This document shows positions 48,161-58,267 of a DNA stretch of 64,000 nt, piece by piece. The number at the start of each line of letters is the position of its first letter. The stretch's first letter is position 1. The stretch covers positions 310,001 to 374,000 of the forward strand of contig JANEZZ010000478.1 of the NCBI GenBank assembly GCA_026122225.1, written 5' to 3'. The position numbers and the translations under genes are program-made. The notes under the pieces are model-generated. The model did not search any database. It was given only the letters and a program-made list of their open reading frames with translations, and was not told the origin of the DNA. This DNA is from Heloderma charlesbogerti. Lineage: Eukaryota; Chordata; Lepidosauria; Squamata; Helodermatidae.

Positions 48161-48711
48161 CTGTTAATATAGATAGGTGCAGTGAATGTGTTGTCAACTT
48201 ATTTATGTATTAAATCCCTGTCTCTAGCAAACCACCAAATTGAACTCTGATATATTATTCTGCCAGCTCCCCATTCGTCTACCTGGTGACTATGATGTGG
48301 CTGTGGGGTGCTTAGAAAACTAAGCATAGAAACAAAAAGACAGTTGATTGGAAACACAGTCTTATTTGTTTTGCTAGCGCATTTCCAAGGAAACGTTTCC
48401 CTTGATAAATAAATGTGTTAGAAATGGTACCAATCTGTGTAGCTGGCCATTTTTTACTGCACTTGGTGTCTGAACCAGAGGAGGTGGATATAGCAGCAAC
48501 CAGGAAGACACATGGGCAGGAAGCAGCAAGAACGACATATCAGCGTAAGATTCACTGGTGTGCTGGAGTCAGCTATTTAATATAAAAAGATATGATGGTG
48601 CATTCACAGCAGCCTGACTTTTCTTTCTATATTAAATATCTGCCTTCAACCTTTTGAATTCCTGACACGGCATGGTTTGTGATAGTGCGCTGCTACAGAT
48701 GGTGCTACAAC

Positions 48712-49293
48712 TAGGGATGTGCAAACCCACTCCCGTCCGGGTTCTCCAGGAGCCTGCCCAGCCCCTGCCCCTGCTCGCTGGTCCTTGGACTGTGTTCGAG
48801 CCCCTCCTGTGTTTGGCGAGCAGCCCGTACTCACCCCGGTGGCCTTGTTGAACTCCACAGTCACCATTTTTTGAAAAATAAAATGGCGATCACAAAAATG
48901 GACATATTCGAGTATGCATGAAAATGCACATTTCTGTGAATGTGCATATTTGTGAATTTGTGACAATGCGTGCTTTCGCAAATACATGCATTTCGCACAT
49001 ATGCAAATATGCGCATTTGCAAAATGCACATTTTCACATATGCAGATATGTGCATTCATAGAAATCTGCATTTTTGTGCATATGAAATTATGCACATTTT
49101 TGCAACCGCCTTTTTATTTTTTAAAAAATGGCGACTGCGGAGCTTGACAAGGCCGCCGGGGTGAGTGTGGGCTGCTCGCCAATTAGAGGCAGGGGGTGAA
49201 CAGGAGCACGGGCTCGGCAAGCAGGGCTTAGCGATGTGGGCAGGGGAGTTCCACTGGATTCCTGGATGGAATTGGGCACACGCACTTTCTCTA
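48712..49293. mobile_element. hAT-like palindromic element with perfect 8-bp target duplication
   Basis: A 582-bp element beginning TAGGGATGTGCAAACCC and ending GGGCACACGCACTTTCTCTA. The duplication GCTACAAC is perfect at 48704-48711 and 49294-49301, the length used by hAT transposons. The inner arms are strongly inverted: GAGCAGCCCGTACTCACCCC and GGGGTGAGTGTGGGCTGCTC, with the AATAAAATGGCG/CCATTTTTT region continuing inward. The core (48900-49105) is packed with TGCAT, TGCACATTT and ATGCAAAT words on both strands. No transposase is encoded. Confidence 0.8.
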
Positions 49294-51709
49294 GCTACAA
49301 CTCCCATCCTAAGAACATATCTGATGCATTGTCAAGCCATAGTTTCTTTCTTCTAGGCTTATCATCAGTCTCAGTCTCGTAATGCACTGTTATCCTGAAT
49401 GAGCATTTTAAATTGCTTCTTCTATCATTAAATTTTACTGGCTTTTTGAAATTAATATTATTCCTAACCTACAGCACCCATGATTGCAACCTTACAGAGT
49501 CATAATCTATATACAGATGGTGAGCAACTACTTTTTCTGGCGTAGACCACAGCTGCATCACAGAATCATAAACTGAAAATTGTCTCTTAAAAAGAACCCT
49601 GCCTTGAACAATGCATAGTGGCTGACTTTGGCAACTGTGTGGCTACCCTAGTGGACTAGGGTTGTTTCAAACTATAGTCAGCCTAAAGCCCTAGTCCATG
49701 CATTTAAGAACACACACACACGTCTGAAAGTAGCTGTTTTAACCCAGTGCTTTATTCTTTTACCTTCGTTGTTTACCACTCCAAAATCTTCTGATGTGGA
49801 GCAGTATATAAAAACTGTTAATAAATAAATATGACCTAGAGTATAAATATGACTGATGCTCAACCAGCCCCACCTTCATAATATTGCCTTCCTTTTTTGA
49901 AGAAGAAAAATGATCAAAGGCTTCCAGATGATGGAGATGCCAATATGAGCACCCCAGTTCAAACATCACTTTCCTCACATGGAACAGTCATGAGGTTATT
50001 CCATGTGGAGTAAGAACCAGGACAGGACATATCCTTTCAAACATTTACAAAGCGTTGAACAATGTATAATGTGTGCCTGTTGCACACGCACGTATTGTCA
50101 GCGTTGCCCTAGGCTATGCAGCAAGTATACCATGCATGAGCATGTATGCATATATGTATGTGGAGCAAAACATGTAGGAGATTGTCATATGGATTGCACT
50201 GTAACTCTTACACAAAAATGCTCTGTGTGCATTAAGAATTTTGTAAACTTTGAAACAGCTCTTGGAGGTTATGGGCAGTGTCAAACGCTGCTGCTCTGCT
50301 TATGTTATTGGCTGACTGCTAGAGGTCACTTATAGCATAAGCAGACCCGCGGCACTGGATAATGCCCACTGGATTTGAAGAAAACCAACATATAACAAAG
50401 CCAAAAAGATGCATGAGTAATTGATAAGTGCAGTCAGGTTGTACTATATTTTAGAAATAAACTGGAGTTAAGATTCTTTATACTATCCAGGTGTCTTATT
50501 TTAATTTAATTTCTTGAGGTATCAGCATTACTGTGCACCAAGTTGACAGAAGCAGCTTTCTATTACCAATGCTTTTTGGTGGGCTTTTTCATTCATTTCC
50601 TATTTATTGTACTAAGTTGAAACTGAAATGAAACACTATTACAAGAAGAATGAAAAGAACAAATTAAAGCTATCTGCAGCAAATACCATTTTCTTGCTAT
50701 GGGTAATGAATACTTGATGATCCACTAATCAGAATACTGCAAGCCCAGTAGTAAAGGTACAAAACTATAAGCGATATTAAATTATGACGAAGAATATGCA
50801 ATGATTTGATTAGCAGTAGACAAGAGGGGAGAAAGTTGTTTTCCAGAACAGGAGGTTTCTTAAATACATGCTGTGTTTACTCTTAAGAAATGACCAAAGG
50901 ACATACAATTATTGTAATATAATTCTGGTCTAACATAATCCAGTACATTTTAACCTTCTTAACAGGGCTAATATGGTTTTGATCCTCATCTTATAAGATC
51001 AATAGCAAAGCTACTAGAAACTTAAAAAGTGAAAAATGACAGCCTCAATCAAGTGGAGTAAAGGAGAAAAAAATGAGATTGTTGTGGAATGTGTACAACT
51101 GGAAAGGCAGTTTCATTCCATTTCATGGTACTGTTGTTGACATGGTGACTCATTCTTCTTTGTTAAACCAATGTCTGAAAATCAAATGGTTAGCAATCTC
51201 TTGCCTTCTAGCAGCAAGCTAATTCTAGAAGCTGAAGCACCTAAAGAGTTCAATTGCTGGATCTGCATGGGAGACTGTTGGAACCTCTAACCTATTATGC
51301 CATTACACAGAAAGCTATTTGAATGCCAGCTTTTGGAGTAATGTTGTTCAGCTTTAAAATAAGAGATTTAGCACTTCCCGCCAGGGAGTACACTATGGCT
51401 GAACCTGTTTAGCAGTGAAACGGTTCAGTCTTTATGGATGAAAGTATTTCTTTTTTGGAAAATAGCATGCTTCATACAACTTCAGGTCTGTTCTTAAAAA
51501 AAAAAAAAAAAAACACCTGATGGTAATGAATAAGTTTCTATATATTTTCTCAGAAGAATGCATTTTTTAAAGGAGAGAAATAGTTGAAATACAGGAGGAA
51601 CAAAAGTAATTGAAGTTAAGGGGAGAAAGTTGGAATCAATCTTCATCGCTTTCTCTTTAGAAGGCTTGCTGAAGTGCAAATGTGTTTTCAGCACCAATGA
51701 ATTAAATTG

Positions 51710-51930
51710 CAACATTCTTTTTACTCTGTGTGGTTCTGGTGCAACAAGCCAGCCATTATGAAATACATTCCTGTCTCATTAATGAGCTAAGCTTGGGAAC
51801 CCAGCATTTTGGAAACATAAAGAGACAATTTATAATGAGACTTCAGCTCGGTGGGAAGGCTGAAGACGGCAGCCTCTTCTAAAAAGTTATCATAATAGAA
51901 AACTCTTTAATGAGGGAGAGACCTTCTTCA
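51710..51930. promoter_or_regulatory. candidate conserved non-coding element
   Basis: A repeat-free block with homeodomain-like cores: CTCATTAATGAGC, TTATAATGAGAC and CTCTTTAATGAGG. The repeated (T)TAATGAG word in three places is unusual for neutral intron. Function is inferred only, and conservation must be tested. Confidence 0.25.
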
Positions 51931-53551
51931 AGAGCTCCAAAAGCACCCTGCTCATGAAGAGGATACATACATGCCCACCTTGCTGAGTTTTGGCTAAAAG
52001 TAAAAACACCTTTGTGTCTTAGAAATGCAGTTTGGACAAACTGGTGCCAGATTTACATAAATCACAGAAAAACACACACAAGGCACAGTTTACTGAACAG
52101 AGTAACTCAAAGTCATAGCCCCAAAGTGTTAAGAGGGCTCCGAGGCAAGATGGGAGATGGAAAAATGACAGTGATGGGGCAGAGTCTAGATCACAATAAC
52201 GTTTCCAGTGGGTAGAAAAACAGAACCCTGCTCCAAGGTGTTTATCAGAATCATCAGAGTTTCAAAATCAATCACTACTGGAGAGTTAAGCCAATACACA
52301 TCAATGGCCTACACTTATGAATACTGCAATGACATGATAAAGACACTCTGACCATCATATCAGATTTGCAACAGCTATCTCAAAAGAAAACAACCGTGCA
52401 TACTTACCACATGACATTTGCCATGACACCATTTAGCAATCGAGTCAGACTCTGAAGATTCTGTCATATCCCTAGCCTTAAACATAGACCTGAAGGTTGT
52501 GGGATGAAAGCACTCACAGAGCCCTCAATTCTAGGCGGAAAAACTCCCCTACCCAATGGGGATCCAGGAACCAGCAACCTAAACTCGTGAGGTCGCTAGC
52601 CAGAGACCGCCATATCAGTCAACACTGCACGTTCCCCTATATTTTCTCATATGAGACACCAGTGCTACTGCCTACTTGTTCACTGGCTCTCTGCCTGTCA
52701 AGCAAGCAAGCGGTGGCAAAGATGCCAACAGAAAAATCACAAAAGGGTGTACGCAGCCATTACAAATCAAAACTAAACTACTGGACTCTAGAAGTCAATT
52801 TACATTATTTGACTTGGCTGGTTGAATCCCACAGTGCAAGGCTTGTAACTATATAGGTAGCAGCACCAGGCGCTTATGACGAAAGCCAGACCTACTTAGA
52901 CCACTGCTAAAATACAGAGCACTGAAGGCAAGCTAGACTTCAAGCTAGACTTCAAGCTAGACATGACCACTAGAAATTCTACTTTTCACTGATGGAGAAT
53001 AGTATCTGAGGCACTTTTCAAGATTTGAACTACTATGTGCACTACCTTCCTCTGGCGCTTGTCAAAACATGTTTTCTGCAGGCAAGTTGATCCAGTCCTG
53101 CCAATCTCATTGCCTGCTGGCTACATCTCTTGTCAGTCATTTCACCTCTATAATAAGGATAAGCAGTTTAGACCATCTAGATGTTTTGGCCTATGACTCC
53201 TGTCAGCCCTAGCCAGCACTGCCAATGATGAGCAATGATGGGCGTTTCAGGCCAAAACATCTGGGGGGCCACACATTGTCCACCTCGCTCTACAAAGTCT
53301 AGCATGTATCTCTGGCTTTCGTCATAAGCGCCTGCTGCTTCTACCTATATAGTTACAAGCCTTGCACTGTGGGATTCAACCAGCCAAGACAAATAATGTA
53401 AACAGACTTCTAGAGTCCAATAGTTTAGTTTTGATTTGTAATGGCTGCATATTGTCACGTTTCCTTTGGGCCCTCCCTTTCCTTATGCACTCACACACGC
53501 AAATAGAGAGGCTTCAGTCTCACACCTTTAATTCATTATCAACAGGCAGGA

Positions 53552-53970
53552 TAGGGCTGGATGTGCCTGATCCCATCTGATCTCGGAAGCTAAGCAGGGT
53601 CAGCCCTGGTTAGTACTTGGATGGGAGACCACCTGTGAATCAGGCTTCCTGCATTGAGCAGGGGGTTGGACTCGATGGTCTTGTAGGCCCCTTCCAACCC
53701 TATGAAAGCCAGTGTGGTATAGTGGCAAGAGTGTTGGACTAGGAGCTGGGAGATCCGGGTTCTAGTTCCCACTCGGCCATGGAAGCTCACTGGGTGACTT
53801 TGGGCCAGTCAGACACTCTCAGCCCAACCCACCTCACAGGGTTGTTGTTGTGAGGATAAAATGGAGAGGAGGAGGATAATGTAAGCCGCCTTGGGTTCCT
53901 TGCAAGAGGAAAAAAAAGGTGGGTTATAAATGCAATAAATAAAAATAAAATAAATATGATTCTATGAAAC
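53552..53970 (+). mobile_element. 5S-rRNA-derived SINE with CR1-like tail
   Basis: Positions 53562-53636 match the 5S rRNA gene from about its 25th base on: GATCTCGGAAGCTAAGCAGG, then CTGGTTAGTACTTGGATGGG and AGACC. These include the A-box and C-box of the type 1 RNA polymerase III promoter. A short body follows, then a CR1-type 3' end: GGGGGTTGGACTCGATGGTC, CCCCTTCCAACCCTATGA, with the terminal ATTCTATGAAAC displaced to 53959 by a second SINE. A 5S head joined to a CR1 tail means it would use CR1 machinery. It is not a working 5S gene. Confidence 0.75.
53706..53954 (+). mobile_element. tRNA-derived SINE nested in the 5S/CR1 element
   Basis: The tRNA-like head AGCCAGTGTGGTATAGTGGC and GGGTTCTAGTTCCCAC (B-box-like) are followed by TGGGCCAGTCAGACACTCTC, CCTCACAGGGTTGTTGTTGT and a 3' end GTAAGCCGCCTTGGGTTCC with a TAAATAAAA tail, the layout of an L2-type tail. 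TATGA occurs on both sides (53701-53705 and 53955-53959). It splits the CR1 terminal repeat, so it is the youngest layer of the stack. Confidence 0.75.
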
Positions 53971-54699
53971 TTCTATTACAGATGCAAATCCTCGAAGACT
54001 CTCAGGCTACAGAGGAATGCCTTCAGGGGATTCAAATGGGAAGACCAATACTGCCTGCAGTTTGAAGTGAGCCTTGCTGGCTAGACTAACGTAGGGAGGG
54101 ATGTCCCACCCTTCCAGTGATGCTTCCTGATGTCACCTCTCATGCATCACTAACTGGGTCAACCATCTGAGCTCCGCCCCTGACGTTTCCCTTTTAGCTC
54201 TGCGCCGCAGTCTAGCATCTCTTAGGTTACAGCCCCCACTCTCCTCCTCCTCCCGGCTTTTTACAGAGGGGGCAAGCAGGGGCTTCAGACCTGGCCATCT
54301 GGGAGTTAGTAACCTGAGAAGCATGCCTACCCATATCTGAACTGGCTTGGGAAAATGCATCTCCTGGTTCTGGCTGTTTTTCTTCTGAATCTGAGCTGCT
54401 AACTATCTCCCTGTGCTCAGAATCAATCCTGACACGTACACTCTTTTGTGATTTTTCTGTTGGCATCTTTGCTACCACTTGCTTGCTTGACAGGCAGAGA
54501 GCCAGTGAGCAAGTAGGCAGTAGCATCTCCTCCTCCTCTTCCTTCTCCCCACCACCAAAGCCTGGGCCAGAATGAGAAAGATGTGAACAAGCAGGTTGCA
54601 ATGATGAAGAGGAGCAACTCCAGGGGGTTCCTGTCAGTGAGTCCCTGCTGGGATATGGGCCCTCAACATGTGCCTAACACTTGACACTGGCCTTGCTCA

Positions 54700-54860
54700 T
54701 GTGTGCGCGCACACACAAACACACAGGTTTCTCTTCCTAGCAAGGAAACCCCTTCCTTATCTTCGATCTCTCAGCAGGGATTGAAGACAATGGAAGGGTT
54801 TCTCTTGCTAAGGGAAACCCCAGGCAGTGCCACCACATTTTTTTTTTTCCAGTGGCAGCG
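54700..54860. repeat. palindromic low-copy repeat related to 840-1130
   Basis: AAGGAAACCCCTTCCTTATC and CTAAGGGAAACCCC flank TTCGATCTCTCAGCAGGGAT in a partly inverted layout, and an ACACAC-rich tract lies before it as TG-rich sequence lies beside the first copy. This looks like the same small dispersed element. Confidence 0.4.
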
Positions 54861-55646
54861 ATACAGAGGGATTGGCAGGCTGCCAGAAATGGCTTGGCAG
54901 GTTGCACTTTTTTGCACCCGTGCTTTAGCAAAATGGAACAAATTTATTAAATATTGGAGGAAAAGAATAACTATGGGAATATAAGGAATAAAGTGTCAGA
55001 AGTAGTTTAAAAGTAAATATTGGGTACCTATAAGAAAGATGATGAGATTAATTTAGATGTTAGCTTGTTGAAAACTGAATTATGCATGTACTTAAATTTG
55101 ATTTGTAGTTTGTAGTTTACTTCCCCCCCCCTTTGGAATTTGAATACATATTTCTTTTAAAAGTTTTTTTAAAATGAAAAATTCAAACTCTGTGCAAAGT
55201 CTTTGGTGAAATATACTTACACTAATGCCTTTGGAGTGTATTTGTATATTCATATCTGAAACAATTTTTTAGGCACACTAACATCAGCCCCTGAAGTTGG
55301 CAAACAGTAATAGGAGGGCATATGCTTCTCACAAACTGTGAATTGAAAGCTGGATTGCAGATGCAGCAGAATGAGGTGGTAAAATCTTGAAGCGGACTGC
55401 ATCGCTTTGGAATGCAGATGGTCTTGGTGGATTTTCCCACCTTAAAAAACAAACAAATAAACATACAAAAATACTATATCCAGAAGAAAGGTCCTATCCT
55501 AGTCTTCTCTCTTCTGTGCTAGGTTTCTAATTGCAGGAATTTTTTTCTAATACAAGGGGGTACTCAAAAATGGTATGATCCCTCACTTGATATCTGAAGT
55601 AGTACAGTTTATTCTAGCACCTGTGTTCAAGGATTGCAGCTTTGCA

Positions 55647-55731
55647 GTGTAATCCTATATATACCTACACAAGAAGTAAGTCCCACTGAGTTCAGAGGGG
55701 CTTACTCACAGGCAAGTAGACACGGGATTAC
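55647..55731. mobile_element. GGATTGCA hairpin MITE
   Basis: GCAGTGTAATCCTATATATACC and, reversed, CTGTAATCCCGTGTCTACTT are the arms, with AAGTAAGTCCCACTGAG opposite GGGGCTTACTCACAGG. It is a complete short hairpin of about 85 bp. Confidence 0.65.
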
Positions 55732-57126
55732 AGGTAAGTGGGTGTGGTCTACATTTTGTGGAGCAAGGTGAGCAGAAGGTTGCTTTTAAATCTCAGTTTT
55801 GAAGGTCAGCACCTATTTTAGTTTGTAGAATTCAATACTTATCCCCATTACATTCCTTAATTTAAAACTAACACCCCACCCTTCACAACAAAAAATATCT
55901 TACCAAAATACCGTTGTCATCATGTCTAAATTTGTTTATAGTCTTCCCATTTTTAAACACACTACCTCATGCCAATGTAACGTCCTAATTTAGGAAGCTC
56001 AGAAATAGATCAAAATATATGGGTGAGAGAAAAAACAAAAGGCTGAAAGGATGGCTGCTAGGTTGCCAGCAGTCAGCCTGAGGGCAGATAAGTTGTTCTC
56101 CAAGTCATTAGAAATGCCAGCATCCTCCATTCTTGTACCCAGCAGGGGTTCCTGGAGAAAGAAAATGCAGAGACAGATCTCTAAGTGCTGGCATTTATAC
56201 TTCCCTTGAATAACAATAATTTTGCGCTACATCTTTACTTTGGACTCTGGTCATTCTTTAGCAAACATCTAAATACAGCACTTATTAAAAACGCTGAAAA
56301 AGTATATGAAACAAAAACAGGGGCCACTGTGGTGAGAATACCAGAAAAGAGACCACAACCCGCAATGTTAAAAACACAAAACAAAAACACCTATCAACAT
56401 CACTCAGAATGCCTGGCTGATCGCACTGGTTACCCGATACGTATTTGCTTCAGGAATATGAGCTCAAAAGAGACAGATAACACTTTGTTGCACTGCCTTG
56501 TATCTACAAAGGGACTCAAGGTAGAGCTTAAGGTACAGCAAAAGTATAATCGTGCAGCTAAAAAGGAAATGACAAGCTGAGAAGTTCAGCGCGCTGGCTT
56601 TTATTACAAAGAACTCTTGTATGGGTGAGCACAGGACTGAGCTGGAAAGCTTGCATAGGAAGCCAAAGGTTAGAAGAGCAAGCTGAGAAGCAGCTGGGGA
56701 AAGAGGAGGTTATTTCCATTAGTTGTGATGCTAAAAACCAGTTAGAGGGCATGCTGGTAGGAAGGTCATGACATTTGACATACAGAAGGGCGCTCCATTG
56801 TTTTTCATTTCAAAAATACATAATGTACCCATTTTAATATGCCCACCTCTGTTCATAACTGACCAGTAGATGCCCTCCCCCACCCGCACAAAAAAACCCC
56901 AACGAAAGACATGTACTTTGGATCTTTTCCCAGAGATATCTCATGCTATCTGCACTGTGGGCACAACTGGCTTCAGCCGTGCACTCTGCCAGAGGCACAC
57001 TGTATTTTGCCTCTCATTCTCCCCATGGGAAGAAAATAATATCTAAGCCAAGCAGTAATGTGCTTATTTGAACTTAGTATCACCCTAACCATCCCATCCC
57101 TGGAAAGAACAGAGGAGCGAGAGTCA

Positions 57127-57196
57127 GGCGTCGGGAAAAAGCTGTCTTCAGCTTCAAATAAGGCGTCAGGAAAAAGCTGTCTTCAGCTTCAAATAA
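57127..57196. repeat. 35-bp tandem duplication
   Basis: The unit GGCGTC(G/A)GGAAAAAGCTG continuing TCTTCAGCTTCAAATAA occurs at 57127-57161 and 57162-57196 with one mismatch, so it is a recent duplication. Confidence 0.9.
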
Positions 57197-58129
57197 ATGC
57201 ATCACAACTCTGTTCATTTGTTTCTTTCTTTCTATGGGGAAAGAACCCAAGACTCATACCAAGTGCATACGCCCAATGTTGGAGAACTTCTAGCTATTTT
57301 CATGGTTATTCATTGGCACATCCAGACAGAGATCATATTGCCCCCAAGAGGTTGTTTACAGGTATAGAACTGCAAATTATCCAGTTGCCCAGATAAAGCA
57401 GGAAGAACATACTGGATATTATGGACTATGGACTATGGACATCAGGAACCTCATAATTTCAGCCATGATTTTTATTCTAGTTGCAAAGCAGGAAAAAAAA
57501 AACCCACCTTGACACAGAAAACCCCCCACCTTGATATATCCATAGTGCTCTGGGTTATCCTAATGATATTTCCTGTGTTTTTTGCTTTGCCTGGTTTATA
57601 GCACATTTGCTATGTATGAGCTGCTGCTCCTTCCACTGCTATAACTTAAATGCATTTTCTTCCCTCCCCAAGGCCAAACTATAACAGGAAATAGTTTATT
57701 TTGATTCAGCATTCTGGTTTAATAAATCCTGCAACCTACTGAAGACAGCTTTACATGGTTGTAAAACCTACAGGGGGAACATGAGAGAGAAAGTGAACTC
57801 AGTGGTGAGAGAGAAGACACTCCTAACCATGTTAACAAAAATGTGAATAGTATACAAGCGTTTATATTGCAAAATCTGTCATAATGTGTGTACATATATT
57901 AAAAGACAGTAGAAATAGAAGATTGTAATAGAAAGCTACTATCAACAATTCCAAGGAAGAAAACCTTCCAAAACAGATGTTACTGCTTTCCCCTGGTACA
58001 ATCTCACATGGCTGTAGGCTACATGCAAATAACACAACCTTGAACACAGTCATGGGAAGCTTTTCTACAAGATGGGCATTTCTCCTCCTGGTGACGTGTC
58101 ATGAAATTGGAAAAGGCACGTGCATAGCC

Positions 58130-58267
58130 TGTTTTATACTGTTGTTTTTAATTCATTGCTTATTTGTATTGTTATTTTATAACTATTTTTATCTATGCTT
58201 TTAGATGCTCTGAGTACATCATTAGAAGAATAGGATGGAAATAATAATAATAATAATAATAATAATA
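58130..58267 (+). mobile_element. probable L2-like LINE 3' end with (AAT)n tail
   Basis: A T-rich stretch, then ATGCTCTGAGTACATC, GAATAGGATGGAAATAATAA and a pure AAT run (58240-58267). The layout (GCCCTGAG-like word, GGTGGGATATAAAT-like word, simple tail) suggests a LINE end with its tail expanded into a microsatellite. Confidence 0.45.

Larger units (their letters stand above)
53453..54434 (-). mobile_element. LTR inserted in the inverted repeat, itself interrupted
   Basis: It starts TGTCACGTTTCC and ends ATCCTGACA, and shares with the LTR at 31726-32270 the blocks CAGATGCAAAT, CCATCTGAGCTCCGCCCCTG (diverged), TCTGAATCTGAGCTGCT and TGTGCTCAGA. Its left flank CATAT and right flank CGTAC differ by two transitions. 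The intact opposite arm of the inverted repeat shows the original site as CGTAC, supporting a 5-bp duplication. After removing the SINE insertion it is about 560 bp, like its relative. The minus strand is inferred as sense from the homologous LTR. Confidence 0.8.
52670..54529. repeat. long inverted repeat, right arm split by an LTR
   Basis: The left arm is 52670-52890. The right arm is 53311-53452 plus 54435-54529, the two parts separated by an LTR. The inner part (52756-52890 against 53311-53452) differs at about six of 137 positions. The outer part carries CTGCCTGTCAAGCAAGCAAG and TGCCAACAGAAAAATCAC, and its reverse at 54442-54528. The spacer of about 420 bp contains a short CAAGCTAGACTT tandem repeat and a hAT-like MITE piece (53176-53294). 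No target duplication and no protein were recognised, so its class (foldback element, or two opposed copies of one family) is open. Confidence 0.8.

Noticed and set aside
48646..49095. 149-codon minus-strand frame rich in His, Cys, Ile and Tyr, resembling a repeat protein
   Set aside because: It is the translation of the TGCAT-rich core of a palindromic transposon. Similar frames occur on both strands and no start context or homologue is evident.
53552..53640. Functional 5S rRNA gene
   Set aside because: The first part of the gene is missing or too diverged, and the 3' end runs into a CR1-like tail instead of a T-run terminator; a SINE head fits better.
56185..56580. 131-codon plus-strand frame
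   Set aside because: It has no recognisable motif and no splice or retrocopy signs; a chance frame in a window with many of similar size.
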